A DNA stretch of 64,000 nt, taken from positions 1-64,000 of the forward strand of contig CAMVDU010000007.1 in NCBI GenBank assembly GCA_947166345.1. The letters are read 5' to 3'. Positions within the stretch are counted from its first letter, which is position 1. Each line of letters begins with the position of its first letter. Position numbers and translations under genes: made by a program. Positions 38,581 to 49,652 of the stretch are shown here, piece by piece. The notes beneath the pieces are model-generated. The model was not told the DNA's origin, searched no databases, and saw only the letters and a program-made list of their open reading frames with translations. This DNA comes from an uncultured Prevotellaceae bacterium. Its GTDB lineage: Bacteria; Bacteroidota; Bacteroidia; Bacteroidales; Bacteroidaceae.

Positions 38581-39519
38581 ATGCTAAACAATACTCATGC
38601 GCACGATAAAATAAAGGAAAAGTATATCCGGTTTTTGAAACTGGAGCGCTCGGCCTCGCCCAATACTATTGATGCTTATATACGTGATGTACAGAAGCTG
38701 TTTGACTATGTTGAGGCAGAAGGAAAGGATGTGACAGAGGTTAGTCTCACCGACTTGCAGACATTCGCTGCCACGCTTCATGACATTGGCATCTGCCCTC
38801 GTTCTCAGTGTCGTATCTTGAGTGGTGTTCGTTCACTGTTCCGTTTTCTTGTGCTTGATGGCTATATTTCTGATGATCCGACGGAACTGTTGGAATCGCC
38901 TGTCCTTGGCGAGCACCTGCCCGAATATCTGACTACCGACGAAATCGATGTTTTAGAAGATTCTATCGACCTATCTATACCTGAGGGTCACCGTAATCGT
39001 GCCATTATCGAGGTTTTGTTCTCTTGCGGCTTGCGAGTCAGTGAATTGGTTAACCTGCAGTGGTCTCAGCTCTATCCCGACGAGCACTATGTCAGAGTAT
39101 TTGGAAAAGGAGGAAAGGAACGTCTGGTACCTATTTCCGACAGGGCATTGAAAGAGATAGATAACTATATGCCTTGGCGCAATTCCTTGAAAATCAAGCC
39201 TGGCGAGGAAGCCTATATATTCTTGAATCGTCGGGGAAGTCATCTGACGCGCACCATGATACTTATCATGTTAAAACGACAGGCGGAGGAGGCAGGTATT
39301 CAAAAGACTATTTCACCCCATACTTTGCGTCATTCTTTTGCTACAGCCCTTCTTGAAGGCGGTGCTGACTTGCGTGTTATTCAGGCGATGTTGGGCCATG
39401 AGAATATAGGAACCACAGAGATTTATACCCATCTCTCTATGCAAACATTGCGTGAAGAGATATTGCTTCATCATCCTCGGAATATCAAGTATCGGAAAGA
39501 GAATGATGGAAATGTTTAG
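38581..39519 (+). CDS. xerD: Site-specific tyrosine recombinase XerD
   Basis: LFSCGLRVSELVNLQW; GKGGKERLVPI; HTLRHSFATALLEGGADLRVIQAMLGHENIGTTEIYTHL. Confidence 0.93.
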   Translation: MLNNTHAHDKIKEKYIRFLKLERSASPNTIDAYIRDVQKLFDYVEAEGKDVTEVSLTDLQTFAATLHDIGICPRSQCRILSGVRSLFRFLVLDGYISDDPTELLESPVLGEHLPEYLTTDEIDVLEDSIDLSIPEGHRNRAIIEVLFSCGLRVSELVNLQWSQLYPDEHYVRVFGKGGKERLVPISDRALKEIDNYMPWRNSLKIKPGEEAYIFLNRRGSHLTRTMILIMLKRQAEEAGIQKTISPHTLRHSFATALLEGGADLRVIQAMLGHENIGTTEIYTHLSMQTLREEILLHHPRNIKYRKENDGNV

Positions 39520-39526
39520 TTAATGA

Positions 39527-39937
39527 TTAACGTAAGGCTAACGCTCTGTTCTCAGCTGCTTCCATTTGTTCGCGTTCTCCAGGTCCTTTGTCGTTCTGAC
39601 CGCAGAGGTGGAGGATACCATGGATGATGACGCGATGCAGTTCCTCATCATAATCTTTATGGAAAAGTTCAGCGTTCGAGCGTACAGTATCAAGTGAGAT
39701 GACAAGGTCGCCATTAAGAACATCGCCTTCACAATAGTCGAAGGTGATAATGTCTGTATAGTAATCGTGGCCTAAGTATTCGCGGTTCACTTCAAGAATT
39801 TTCTCGTCATCGCAGAAGAGGTAGCCTACCTCACCCACCTTCTTCTGATAGGTGGCTGCCACAGCACGAATCCACTTGGTGGTTTCGCGTTTCTTGATGG
39901 ATGGCATCTTAACGTTTTCGCAGTTATATGAAATCAT
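39527..39937 (-). CDS. ybeY: rRNA maturation RNase YbeY
   Basis: GDLVISLDTV; HRVIIHGILHLCGQNDKGPGEREQM metal-binding motif. Confidence 0.93.
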   Translation of the reverse strand: MISYNCENVKMPSIKKRETTKWIRAVAATYQKKVGEVGYLFCDDEKILEVNREYLGHDYYTDIITFDYCEGDVLNGDLVISLDTVRSNAELFHKDYDEELHRVIIHGILHLCGQNDKGPGEREQMEAAENRALALR

Positions 39938-39951
39938 ATTCTTCTGGGGCT

Positions 39952-39987
39952 TATAGGACTTATAGGGCTAATGGGCATTATGGTAGG
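39952..39987. repeat. 9-bp minisatellite locus (about 4 units) between ybeY and coaD
   Basis: tataggact tatagggct aatgggcat tatggtagg: 9-bp period, YATRRGNCY-like, degenerate at the end. Confidence 0.7.
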
Positions 39988-40427
39988 AAGGCACTCACAT
40001 CTTGATGGTAGTGCTGTAGTTCACGCACCATCGACGAGGATATGCTTGAGAGTTGTGGCTCGGCACAGAAAAGGATAGTCTCAATGTCGCCGTTTGTCAA
40101 CTGACGGTTGATATCAGCTTGTTCGCGTTCATACTCAAAGTCTTTCACAGATCGTACACCTTTTACGATGAAATGGGCGTTTTCTGCGCGTGCGAAGTCG
40201 ATGGCCAACCCATAATAAGGTTTTACTTCGATGTGTGGCTCTCCCTCGTAGAGTGCCCTGATGGGTGCACATCGTTCTTCTGCCGAAGGTTGTCCGGGTT
40301 TGTTGACTTGCTGACCCACTACCCCGATAACCAGCCGGTCAAAGAGTAACAGTGCCCTCCGAACAATAGAGTCGTGCCCAATGGTAAAAGGATTGAAACT
40401 TCCAACGAAAATCCCCGTTCTAATCAT
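39978..40427 (-). CDS. coaD: Phosphopantetheine adenylyltransferase
   Basis: GIFVGSFNPFTIGHDSIVRRAL; ISSSMVREL. ATG 40427 preferred. Confidence 0.95.
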   Translation of the reverse strand: MIRTGIFVGSFNPFTIGHDSIVRRALLLFDRLVIGVVGQQVNKPGQPSAEERCAPIRALYEGEPHIEVKPYYGLAIDFARAENAHFIVKGVRSVKDFEYEREQADINRQLTNGDIETILFCAEPQLSSISSSMVRELQHYHQDVSAFLP

Positions 40428-40440
40428 ATCTTTTTCTGTA

Positions 40441-41478
40441 TTAGTCAAAAAGACTTGCTTGAATCACGCCACCTGAGTAGGGGTTACGTCCGAAATGATG
40501 GTAGGCCAATTCGGTGACCATTCGTCCGCGAGGAGTCCGTTTGATGAAGCCTTCCATGATAAGGAATGGCTCGTAAACCTCTTCCACGGTTCCAGCATCT
40601 TCGCCGATAGCGGTTGCGATGGTGGTGATACCCACAGGTCCGCCCTTGAACTTGTCAATGATGGTCAGCAGTATCTTATTGTCAATCTCGTCAAGACCAT
40701 ATTTGTCAATGTTGAGTGCAGAGAGTGCCACCTTCGATATTTTTGTATCGATGGCGCCAGTTCCTTTCACCTGTGCAAAGTCGCGTACACGGCGTAGCAG
40801 AGAGTTGGCAATACGAGGCGTTCCACGACTGCGACTGGCAATCTCATAGCAAGCATCCTCGGTGATGGGTACCCCCAAAATGCCAGCCGAGCGTTCGATG
40901 ATGGCCGACAATGTCTCGGGGTCGTAGTATTCAAGATGCATGTTGATGCCGAAACGGGCACGCAATGGAGCTGTCAGCAGTCCGCTACGTGTGGTGGCTC
41001 CTACAAGTGTAAAGGGATTCAGGTCTATCTGAATGCTACGCGCAGACGGACCTTTGTCTATCATAATGTCGATGCGGTAATCCTCCATGGCACTGTAGAG
41101 GTACTCCTCGACGACGGGCGACAAACGATGAATTTCGTCAATGAATAGCACGTCGCGCGGCTCCAGCGAGGTGAGAATACCAGCGAGGTCACCGGGCTTG
41201 TCAAGTACAGGCCCACTGGTAATCTTAAAACCTACGCCCAGTTCATTGGCAATGATGTTCGACAGGGTCGTCTTTCCCAGTCCTGGAGGACCGTGTAACA
41301 GCGTGTGATCAAGGGGTTCACCACGATACTTAGCAGCTTCAACGAACACCTGTAGGTTTTCAACAACCTTTTGTTGTCCGCTGAAGTCGTTGAACGAGAG
41401 TGGTCGGAGTGCGTTTTCAAAATCCTTCTCCTTGCCCGAGAGTCGTTCTTGTCGGATGTCAAAATCTTCGTCTATCAT
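40441..41478 (-). CDS. ruvB: Holliday junction branch migration helicase RuvB
   Basis: [55 protein letters not shown] 41478 preferred. Confidence 0.96.
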   Translation of the reverse strand: MIDEDFDIRQERLSGKEKDFENALRPLSFNDFSGQQKVVENLQVFVEAAKYRGEPLDHTLLHGPPGLGKTTLSNIIANELGVGFKITSGPVLDKPGDLAGILTSLEPRDVLFIDEIHRLSPVVEEYLYSAMEDYRIDIMIDKGPSARSIQIDLNPFTLVGATTRSGLLTAPLRARFGINMHLEYYDPETLSAIIERSAGILGVPITEDACYEIASRSRGTPRIANSLLRRVRDFAQVKGTGAIDTKISKVALSALNIDKYGLDEIDNKILLTIIDKFKGGPVGITTIATAIGEDAGTVEEVYEPFLIMEGFIKRTPRGRMVTELAYHHFGRNPYSGGVIQASLFD

Positions 41479-41561
41479 ACGATTGAGGTGCAAAAATACA
41501 AAAAGAAAACGTAATGACCAAACTTTTTGTCGAAATATTTGGTGTAAGTCAAAAATAATAG

Positions 41562-41569
41562 TATCTTTG
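41562..41569 (+). promoter_or_regulatory. Bacteroidetes-type -7 element upstream of GH2
   Basis: TATCTTTG, about 33 nt upstream of ATG 41602. Confidence 0.6.
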
Positions 41570-41601
41570 CAGCAAACTAACGAAAAAAGCATGATTATCC
41601 T

Positions 41602-44121
41602 ATGAGACAGCTACTATTGGCGATAACCTTACTATCTGCAGGTTATGTCTCGGCTCAGCCGCGACAGGAGATTTATTTACAAGACGACTGGCAGTTTTCT
41701 AAAGACAATGGTTATACATGGGAGACGGTGAGCGTACCCCATGACTGGGCTATCAGCGGTCCCTTCGACAAGAAGTGGGACCTGCAGGTGGTGGCTATCG
41801 AACAGAATGGCGAGAAAGAGCCCACGGAAAAGAGTGGCCGCTCAGGATCGCTACCCTGGATAGGTGAGGGTTGCTATAAACGAAAGTTCTCGATTCCATC
41901 GAATTTTTATGGTCATGCCGAACTGGTGTTCGATGGTGCGATGTCAGAGCCTAGTGTGCATGTCAACGGCGAGAAGGCTGGCTCCTGGGCCTATGGCTAC
42001 AATGCGTTTCGTGTGGATATTACCCCCTTTATCCATACGGGTGAGAACGACCTCTATGTACATCTTGAAAATATGGAGGAGAGTTCGCGCTGGTATCCGG
42101 GTGCGGGTATCTACCGTCCTGTTAAACTGGTGCTGACCGACAATGCTCATATTGATGACTGGAGCATCGTGGTGCGCACCGTGAGCATCAAGAACGGCAA
42201 GGCTGAGGTGGAGGCTGAGGCAACTATGGTGAATGCGACGTCTCCTGAACTGCAGGTTGACATGATACTGAGAGGTCCTGACGGGAATATCTACACCGCC
42301 GAAAGTGATCCTTACTTGCGTAGGCGTGGGTATAGTTATATTAAGGATGATGGTAAGGTGTTTGCCCATTTTACTGTTGACGATGCCAAGTTGTGGTCGC
42401 CTGAAACACCTAATCTCTATGAGTTGGATGTCATCTTATTGGTACCTGCAGAGTGGGGCAATCCTCATTCCATTAATCAGATTATTGACCGTAAGCGTAT
42501 CCGCACGGGCATCCGCACCGTCAAGGTGTCGCGCGAAGGTGGCTTCCAACTGAACGGAAAGACGCGCAAACTGAAGGGTGTCTGCCTGCACCACGACCTG
42601 GGCCCCTTGGGTGCTGCTGTCAACAAGGCCGCCCTCATCCGACAGATTAAGACGATGAAGGACATGGGTTGCGACGCTATCCGTACCTCTCACAACATGC
42701 CCTCGCAGATGCAGATGGACATCTGCGACTCGTTGGGTATGATGGTGATGGCCGAAAGTTTTGATATGTGGCTTTATCCTAAGTGTAAGAATGGCTATGC
42801 CAGAGATTTCAATGAATGGGCCGACAAGGATATCACCAATCTGATTCTTGCCAATCGCAACCACCCCTCTATCGTGATGTGGTCAATAGGCAACGAGATA
42901 CCTGAACAGGGTAGCGACAAGGGCCGTCAGTTAAGCATCCATCTGCAGGACCTCTGTCATGCGCTCGACCCCACGCGTCCTGTAACGCAGGGTCTCGACA
43001 GGGCTGAAGAAGCATTGAGAAGCGGTGTGGCTCAAGTGATGGACGTGCCAGGTTTTAACTACCGTGTCCACAAATACGATAAAAATATCAAGCAGCTTCC
43101 GCAGGGTTTCCTATTGGGCTCTGAGACGGCTTCCACTGTCAGCTCACGTGGCGTGTATAAGTTCCCTGTCGAGATTACTGACAACTCTCAATATGCTTCG
43201 TGGGCACCAACCTATAATCCAGAAGCTATCAAGACTGCTGATGGACAGTGTTCGTCGTATGATGTGGAATACTGTTCATGGTCAAACCTGCCTGATGACG
43301 ACTGGCGCTGGCAGGATGACAAAGACTGGGTCATCGGAGAGTTTGTGTGGACGGGCTATGACTATCTGGGCGAGCCTACGCCCTACGATGAATATTGGCC
43401 TTCGCGTAGCAGCTATTTTGGTATCTGCGACCTTGCCGGATTGCCCAAGGACCGCTTTTTCCTCTATCGTTCTCACTGGAACAAGGATGATCACACCATC
43501 CATCTGTTGCCGCACTGGACGTGGCCTAACCGTAAAGGTCAGGTGACACCTGTCTATTGCTATACCGACTACGATGAGGCCGAGCTCTTTGTCAATGGTA
43601 AGAGTCAGGGGCGCATCAAGAAGAATCCTAAAGAGCGCTTGGACCGTTATCGTCTGCGTTGGAACGATGTGAAATACGAACCTGGCGAGGTGAAGGTCGT
43701 GGTCTATGATGCTGTTGGTCAGCCTGCTGGTGAAAAGGTGATGAAGACAGCCGGTAAACCCGCAGCCCTGAAAACAGAGGTGTGGACCCAATCTTCAAAT
43801 CTCCAATCTCCAATCTCCAATCTCCAATCAAGCGGAGACGACCTCGCATTTGTCACCGTTAGTCTCGTTGACAAGCAGGGCTCTCTCATCCCCGATGCCG
43901 ACGACCAGCTGCGCTTCGAAGTCAGCGGAGCCGGTACTTTCAAGGCCGTCTGCAATGGTGATGCCACTTCTTTGGAGTCGTTTACAAAGCCCACCATGAA
44001 GCTGTTCCATGGCCAACTTGTCGTCATCGTTCAAGGTGCCAAGACCCCGGGTGACCTCTCACTCAAGGTCATCGACAAGAAGCGGGGCCTCAGCAGTACT
44101 GTAGTAATCCCAGTTAAATAA
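41602..44121 (+). CDS. Glycoside hydrolase family 2 (beta-galactosidase-like)
   Basis: Signal peptide; [76 protein letters not shown]. Confidence 0.93.
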   Translation: MRQLLLAITLLSAGYVSAQPRQEIYLQDDWQFSKDNGYTWETVSVPHDWAISGPFDKKWDLQVVAIEQNGEKEPTEKSGRSGSLPWIGEGCYKRKFSIPSNFYGHAELVFDGAMSEPSVHVNGEKAGSWAYGYNAFRVDITPFIHTGENDLYVHLENMEESSRWYPGAGIYRPVKLVLTDNAHIDDWSIVVRTVSIKNGKAEVEAEATMVNATSPELQVDMILRGPDGNIYTAESDPYLRRRGYSYIKDDGKVFAHFTVDDAKLWSPETPNLYELDVILLVPAEWGNPHSINQIIDRKRIRTGIRTVKVSREGGFQLNGKTRKLKGVCLHHDLGPLGAAVNKAALIRQIKTMKDMGCDAIRTSHNMPSQMQMDICDSLGMMVMAESFDMWLYPKCKNGYARDFNEWADKDITNLILANRNHPSIVMWSIGNEIPEQGSDKGRQLSIHLQDLCHALDPTRPVTQGLDRAEEALRSGVAQVMDVPGFNYRVHKYDKNIKQLPQGFLLGSETASTVSSRGVYKFPVEITDNSQYASWAPTYNPEAIKTADGQCSSYDVEYCSWSNLPDDDWRWQDDKDWVIGEFVWTGYDYLGEPTPYDEYWPSRSSYFGICDLAGLPKDRFFLYRSHWNKDDHTIHLLPHWTWPNRKGQVTPVYCYTDYDEAELFVNGKSQGRIKKNPKERLDRYRLRWNDVKYEPGEVKVVVYDAVGQPAGEKVMKTAGKPAALKTEVWTQSSNLQSPISNLQSSGDDLAFVTVSLVDKQGSLIPDADDQLRFEVSGAGTFKAVCNGDATSLESFTKPTMKLFHGQLVVIVQGAKTPGDLSLKVIDKKRGLSSTVVIPVK

Positions 44122-44138
44122 CCCTCAAAAATCATACT

Positions 44139-44795
44139 ATGCAAGTCATCAATTTTCAAGATCAGAACTCAGTCATCAACCAGTATATGGCCGAGCTACG
44201 CGACAAGTCGCACCAGAAAAACCGTCTGTTGTTCCGTAATAATATTGAGCGTATTGGCGAAATGATGGCCTTCGAGTTGTCAAAGACATTGGATTATAAA
44301 CCAAAAACCGTAACAACCCCCTTGGGCACCATCGATATCCCCCTGCCGAAAGATGATATGGTGATAGCTACCGTGCTGCGTGCAGGATTGCCTTTCCACA
44401 GTGGTTTTATCCGTGTGTTCGACCATGCAGACAACGGCTTTGTGTCAGCCTATCGCATGTACACTAATCGTGAACATACTGAAGTAGGTGTTCATACCGA
44501 GTATCTGGCGGCCTCTTCTGTCAAAGGCAAGACACTTGTTATCGTTGATCCGATGCTTGCTACAGGTGGCTCGATGGCTGCCAGCATTGAGGCCCTCATG
44601 AAGACAGGAAAGCCCAAGAAGATTCATGTCTGTTGTGTCATTGCCGCCCCGGAGGGCCTTGAAGTTGTCAAACAGGCTTTGCCTGATGACAGCACCATCT
44701 GGTGTGCCGCCATCGATCCTGGCATGAATGAACAGAAATATATCGTGCCAGGTTTCGGCGACTGTGGAGATCTCTGTTATGGTGAAAAGCTATAG
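44139..44795 (+). CDS. upp: Uracil phosphoribosyltransferase
   Basis: ATVLRAGLPFHSGFIRVFD; LVIVDPMLATGGSMAASIEAL PRPP motif. Confidence 0.9.
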   Translation: MQVINFQDQNSVINQYMAELRDKSHQKNRLLFRNNIERIGEMMAFELSKTLDYKPKTVTTPLGTIDIPLPKDDMVIATVLRAGLPFHSGFIRVFDHADNGFVSAYRMYTNREHTEVGVHTEYLAASSVKGKTLVIVDPMLATGGSMAASIEALMKTGKPKKIHVCCVIAAPEGLEVVKQALPDDSTIWCAAIDPGMNEQKYIVPGFGDCGDLCYGEKL

Positions 44796-44921
44796 CACTT
44801 TTGACAACTTTGGGTTGCAAATATTAGTTCCTTACCGCTATTTTTCAATACTTTAACAAAAAAAGCGCTGTGTGCGCACCAAAAACTTTCAACTTTCAAC
44901 TTTCAACTCTTAATTTTTTTG

Positions 44922-44929
44922 TACCTTTG
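44922..44929 (+). promoter_or_regulatory. Bacteroidetes-type -7 element upstream of pckA
   Basis: TACCTTTG, about 46 nt upstream of ATG 44976. Confidence 0.65.
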
Positions 44930-44975
44930 CAGCCGAAAAAGTAGAACAAGTAACAATTTTAATCAATAATCAAAC

Positions 44976-46589
44976 ATGGCAAAGTTAGATTTGACAAAGT
45001 ATGGTATCACCGGTTCAAAGGTGATTGCTCACAATCCGTCGTACGAGTTCCTCTTTGAGGAAGAGACCAAGGCTGGTCTGACCGGTTTCGACAAAGGTCA
45101 GAACACCGAGCTGAACGCTGTTAATGTAATGACTGGTATTTATACCGGCCGTTCGCCTAAGGACAAGTACATCGTGAAGGATGCACAGAGCCAGGATAAG
45201 GTGTGGTGGACTTCTGAGGAGTACAAGAACGACAACCACCCCATGAGCGAGGAGGTTTGGAAGACCGTTAAGGAGATTGCCATCAAGGAGCTCTGCAACA
45301 AGGAACTCTATGTGGTTGATGCTTTCTGTGGTGCCAACGAGGCTACTCGTCTGCGTGTTCGCTTCATCGTGGAGGTTGCTTGGCAGGCTCACTTCGTCAA
45401 GAACATGTTCATCCAGCCTACCGCTGAGGAGCTGGAGAGCTTCGAGCCAAACTTCGTTATCTACAACGCTTCTAAGGCAAAGGTTGAGAACTACAAGGAG
45501 CTGGGTCTGAACTCAGAGACCTGCGTAGCCTTCAACACTACAAGCCGCGAGCAGGTTATTATTAACACCTGGTATGGTGGTGAGATGAAGAAGGGTATGT
45601 TCTCAATGATGAACTACTATCTGCCCCTGCAGGGTATCGCTTCTATGCACTGCTCTGCCAACACCGATATGGAGGGTAAAAACACCGCCATCTTCTTCGG
45701 TCTGTCTGGTACAGGTAAGACAACCCTTTCTACCGATCCTAAGCGTCTCCTGATTGGTGATGATGAGCACGGATGGGACGACGAGGGTGTGTTCAACTTT
45801 GAGGGTGGTTGCTACGCTAAGGTTATCAACCTCTCTAAGGAGAACGAGCCTGACATCTATGGTGCTATCAAGCGCGACGCTCTGCTCGAGAACGTAACGG
45901 TTGACGCCAATGGCAAGATCGACTTCGCTGACAAGAGCGTTACCGAGAATACTCGTGTATCATATCCTATCAACCACATCGAGAAGATTGCCCAGAAGGT
46001 CAACGGCAAGAGCGCTGGTCCTGAGGCTAAGAACGTTATCTTCCTCTCTGCTGACGCATTCGGCGTACTGCCTCCTGTATCTATCTTGACTCCCGAGCAG
46101 ACGAAGTACTACTTCCTCTCTGGTTTCACAGCTAAGTTGGCTGGTACAGAGCGTGGCATCACTGAGCCCACTCCTACCTTCTCTGCTTGCTTCGGTCAGG
46201 CATTCCTCGAGCTGCATCCCACCAAGTATGCTGAGGAGCTGGTTAAGAAGATGGAGAAGAGCGGTGCCAAGGCTTACCTTGTGAACACTGGTTGGAACGG
46301 TACCGGCAAGCGTATCTCTATCCCCGATACACGTGGTATCATCGACGCTATCCTCGATGGCAGCATCCTGAAGGCTGAGACCAAGAAGATTCCTTACTTC
46401 GACTTCGAGGTGCCCACAGCTCTGCCCAACGTGAATCCCGCTATCCTCGATCCTCGCGACACATACGCTAATGCAGCTGAGTGGGAGGAGAAGGCTAAGG
46501 ATTTGGCAGCTCGCTTCATCAAGAACTTCAAGAAGTACGAAGGCAACGAGGCCGGTAAGGCACTTGTCGCTGCAGGTCCGAAATTGTGA
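44976..46589 (+). CDS. pckA: Phosphoenolpyruvate carboxykinase (ATP)
   Basis: [55 protein letters not shown]. Confidence 0.97.
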   Translation: MAKLDLTKYGITGSKVIAHNPSYEFLFEEETKAGLTGFDKGQNTELNAVNVMTGIYTGRSPKDKYIVKDAQSQDKVWWTSEEYKNDNHPMSEEVWKTVKEIAIKELCNKELYVVDAFCGANEATRLRVRFIVEVAWQAHFVKNMFIQPTAEELESFEPNFVIYNASKAKVENYKELGLNSETCVAFNTTSREQVIINTWYGGEMKKGMFSMMNYYLPLQGIASMHCSANTDMEGKNTAIFFGLSGTGKTTLSTDPKRLLIGDDEHGWDDEGVFNFEGGCYAKVINLSKENEPDIYGAIKRDALLENVTVDANGKIDFADKSVTENTRVSYPINHIEKIAQKVNGKSAGPEAKNVIFLSADAFGVLPPVSILTPEQTKYYFLSGFTAKLAGTERGITEPTPTFSACFGQAFLELHPTKYAEELVKKMEKSGAKAYLVNTGWNGTGKRISIPDTRGIIDAILDGSILKAETKKIPYFDFEVPTALPNVNPAILDPRDTYANAAEWEEKAKDLAARFIKNFKKYEGNEAGKALVAAGPKL

Positions 46590-46701
46590 TTTTGGGACGA
46601 AAGCAACGAGCATCTTCGATGGTCGCTGCAGGTCCGAAATTGTGATTTTGGGACGAAAGCAACGAGCATCTTCGATGGTCGCTGCAGGTCCCAAACTGTA
46701 A
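46567..46701. repeat. 56-bp tandem duplication over the pckA 3' end (2.4 copies)
   Basis: tcgctgcaggtccgaaattgtgattttgggacgaaagcaacgagcatcttcgatgg at 46567-46622 and 46623-46678, partial third copy from 46679. Confidence 0.97.
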
Positions 46702-46721
46702 GACTACTTGATACTGATTAT

Positions 46722-46757
46722 AACCAGCCAGGTTTTTAAGCCTGGCTGGTTTTTTTG
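46722..46757 (+). terminator. Intrinsic terminator downstream of pckA
   Basis: AACCAGCCAGG-tttttaag-CCTGGCTGGTT-TTTTT. Confidence 0.95.
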
Positions 46758-46920
46758 TGTTCAATAATTGATAATGTTGTCTTAAAAATGAGTGGGAAAT
46801 CCTAAAAACAACTTAAAAACGAACCAATTATAATATATTTTCTTTAATTATAAGGTAAAAATGGCTTGTTTTTGCGGAAATGTGCGTAAATTTGCAGCCG
46901 ATTTGTTTAAACAAGACATA

Positions 46921-48180
46921 ATGAAGAATATTTTCAGAACGCTCTGCGTGCTCTGCGGTGCCTCTTTCGCTTTGACTTCATGTCTGAGCGACGATGACGT
47001 TAATACCACAACCTATGGTGATGTTGCTATCACCCAGTTCACCGTGGGCACTCTCAACCGATATACCCAATCTGTGTCCAGCTCTACTGGCAACGATACT
47101 ATTATCAAGACAACGGTAACTGGAACAAACTATCCCATGACTATCGATCAGGTGGGTTGCGCCATCTACAACCGTAAGTCGTTGCCGGCAGGGACCGATA
47201 TCGCACACGTTGTCTGTTCAACTGTTTCAACGAAGAACAGCGGTGCGGTAGCCATCAAGTTGCTGACTAGCGATTCCCTGACGTGGCTCTCAACCAAGGA
47301 CTCCATCGATTTCTCACAGCCCCGCATCTTCCGTGTGTTCTCTTCTGACGGAAAGGAACAGCGCGACTATACCGTGACGCTTAACGTGAGTGAGACCGAG
47401 GGTACCACCTTCGGTTGGACCATGAAACGAAACGACATTGCCTCGGAGCAGTTTGCCAACAAGCATCTGATTGCTTGGGGCGACAGCGTTGCGCTGGTGG
47501 ATCGTGGCATCATTGCTGCTAACGACTGTGCCTATCGCCTGAATGGAGAGGGGTTGGTTGAAACATCGTCCGACCTCCAAGACTGGACATTGGCTAATGG
47601 TGTTACCTATACGAACGGTCATCTGAAGCAGCTCATTGCCGTTGGTACCCGTCAGCTCTTTGCTTTGGGAGAGGATGGTCGCATGAAGCTGTGTGATAAC
47701 CTGATTGGTAATGAGTGGGAAGACGAGGCGCTTGACGACGATGCCTCTTTGTTGCCGCTCGAGAATATTGCTGCTGTGGTATGGCCGTTTGCACCAGCTG
47801 ACTATAGCGACTATGTGCTGATGGCTGGTAACAGTCAGCAGGATGAGACCTCAACGGTTGTCTGGCGCAAGATCAGTCAGTATGATGGTCCTACCAAGGG
47901 AGGTCAATGGGCCTATATGCTGGTAGATGATGACAACAGCTACGCTTTGCCCCGTCAAGACGGTCTGTCGCTGGCCTACTACGATGAGCTGGTGTTGGCT
48001 GTTGGTGCCAATAAGGAGATGTTACAGTCTGTTGACCAGGGTATCACCTGGCAGACAGCATCCGACTATGCTCTGCCCGCATCATTGGCAGGCAGTCTGT
48101 TCTCTATGGCTGTCGATGCTCAGGGTCGTCTGTGGCTGGTTTCCGATAGTGGCGATCTGTGGCTTGGAAGTAAGAAATAA
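46921..48180 (+). CDS. Putative lipoprotein, DUF6242-like
   Basis: ATG 46921: MKNIFRTLCVLCGASFALTSCLSDDD lipobox. ORF start at 46861 overlaps the -7 element TAAATTTG at 46887. Confidence 0.75.
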   Translation: MKNIFRTLCVLCGASFALTSCLSDDDVNTTTYGDVAITQFTVGTLNRYTQSVSSSTGNDTIIKTTVTGTNYPMTIDQVGCAIYNRKSLPAGTDIAHVVCSTVSTKNSGAVAIKLLTSDSLTWLSTKDSIDFSQPRIFRVFSSDGKEQRDYTVTLNVSETEGTTFGWTMKRNDIASEQFANKHLIAWGDSVALVDRGIIAANDCAYRLNGEGLVETSSDLQDWTLANGVTYTNGHLKQLIAVGTRQLFALGEDGRMKLCDNLIGNEWEDEALDDDASLLPLENIAAVVWPFAPADYSDYVLMAGNSQQDETSTVVWRKISQYDGPTKGGQWAYMLVDDDNSYALPRQDGLSLAYYDELVLAVGANKEMLQSVDQGITWQTASDYALPASLAGSLFSMAVDAQGRLWLVSDSGDLWLGSKK

Positions 48181-48186
48181 CAGCGA

Positions 48187-48873
48187 ATGGTAAAGAAGTC
48201 TGTCATAATGCTCATTGGGCTGTTGTGTACTGCGATGGCTGTGCAGGCTCAGGACGAACCCGAATACCGTTTGGAGGTAGGCGGCGGCCTGGGACTGGTG
48301 GCCTATCAGGGCGATTTCAACAGCAGTCTGCTGAAAGGCATGCAGCCTATGGCAGCGCTGACGGCGAAGTATCGCATGAACCCCCGCATGGGGTGGGCAG
48401 CCAATCTGGGCTTTGGCAAACTGAAGGGTTCGTCGGACAACGTTGATACTTGGTATCCCGAGTTACACGACAACCCCATTACGTTCTCATCGACGATGGT
48501 CTATCTCGACCTGCGTTATGAGTACAACTTTTTTGCCTTTGGCACAGGAAGGGAATATCTTGGGGCGCGTCCGCTGACGCCGTTCTTTGCCATTGGTGCT
48601 GGTGTTGTCGTAGCCCATCCCGACAAGACAGAGGCAGGCTTGCAGATGCCCATCGGCTTTGGTATTAAATATAAGGTCCGTCCCCGTTTGAACCTGACTG
48701 CTGAATGGATGATGCATTTCACCACCAGCGACCGTCTGGACGGTGTCAAGGACCCCTACGGCATAGAGAGTTCGGGTTTGTTTAAGAATACCGACTGCTA
48801 TAGTACCCTGCAGGTCACGCTGACCTACGATTTATGGGCAAAATGTAAAACGTGCAATAATGACAGAGACTGA
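48187..48873 (+). CDS. Outer-membrane beta-barrel protein (DUF6089-like)
   Basis: Signal peptide, then [45 protein letters not shown]-terminal beta-strand; followed by uppS-bamA. Confidence 0.75.
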   Translation: MVKKSVIMLIGLLCTAMAVQAQDEPEYRLEVGGGLGLVAYQGDFNSSLLKGMQPMAALTAKYRMNPRMGWAANLGFGKLKGSSDNVDTWYPELHDNPITFSSTMVYLDLRYEYNFFAFGTGREYLGARPLTPFFAIGAGVVVAHPDKTEAGLQMPIGFGIKYKVRPRLNLTAEWMMHFTTSDRLDGVKDPYGIESSGLFKNTDCYSTLQVTLTYDLWAKCKTCNNDRD

Positions 48874-49618
48874 TATCAAATTGGATATGACACGCATCCC
48901 CGAACACATTGCCATTATCATGGATGGCAACGGGCGATGGGCCACGGAGCGCGGCAAGGAACGCAGCTTCGGACATCAGGCTGGTGTGGAGGCTGTGCGT
49001 CGCATCACCTCCGAGTGTACCCGTCTGGGTGTGAAATATCTGACGCTATATACATTCTCCACTGAGAACTGGAACCGTCCTGCCGATGAGGTGTCGGCCC
49101 TGATGGGACTGGTGCTGACCTCGCTTGAGGACGAGATATTCATGAAGAATAATGTGCGCTTCCGCGTCATCGGCGATTTGCGTCGTCTGCCTGACAATGT
49201 GCGTTTGAAACTGCGCGAGACCGAAGAGCATACAAAAGATAATACGGCTATGACGATGGTAGTGGCGCTGAGCTACTCCAGCCGTTGGGAAATCGTCAAC
49301 GCCATGCAGGAGATTATGCAGTATCGTGATATCGGCAAGCAGGCATATATGGACTGGTCGTACATAGACGAGCATATGATTAAGAAGCACCTGCAGACCA
49401 ACTTCATGCCCGATCCTGACCTGCTCATCCGTACAGGTGGCGAGTTGCGCATCTCTAATTTCCTGTTGTGGCAGATTGCTTATGCTGAGCTCTATTTCTG
49501 CGATACCTATTGGCCCGACTTCGATGAGGCCTGTTTGCATAAGGCCATCGCAGACTATCAGGGTCGTCAGCGTCGCTTCGGAAAGACCGAGGCACAGGTG
49601 GAGGCTGGTGAAAAGTAA
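48860..49618 (+). CDS. uppS: Isoprenyl transferase (undecaprenyl diphosphate synthase)
   Basis: [55 protein letters not shown]. Confidence 0.96.
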   Translation: MTETDIKLDMTRIPEHIAIIMDGNGRWATERGKERSFGHQAGVEAVRRITSECTRLGVKYLTLYTFSTENWNRPADEVSALMGLVLTSLEDEIFMKNNVRFRVIGDLRRLPDNVRLKLRETEEHTKDNTAMTMVVALSYSSRWEIVNAMQEIMQYRDIGKQAYMDWSYIDEHMIKKHLQTNFMPDPDLLIRTGGELRISNFLLWQIAYAELYFCDTYWPDFDEACLHKAIADYQGRQRRFGKTEAQVEAGEK

Positions 49619-49652
49619 AAAAAGTAAAAAGGTAAAAAAGTAAAAAGCAAAA

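Noticed and set aside
38581-39519. XerD as evidence of an integron or mobile element, with the gttaac-rich repeats as attC sites
   Set aside because: The protein looks like the housekeeping XerD. The structured repeats lack convincing RYYYAAC/GTTRRRY site pairs and are not clustered as cassettes.
46471-46701. Plus-strand ORF ending SMVAAGPKL
   Set aside because: Out-of-frame reading through pckA and its 56-bp duplication; informative about ancestry but not a gene.
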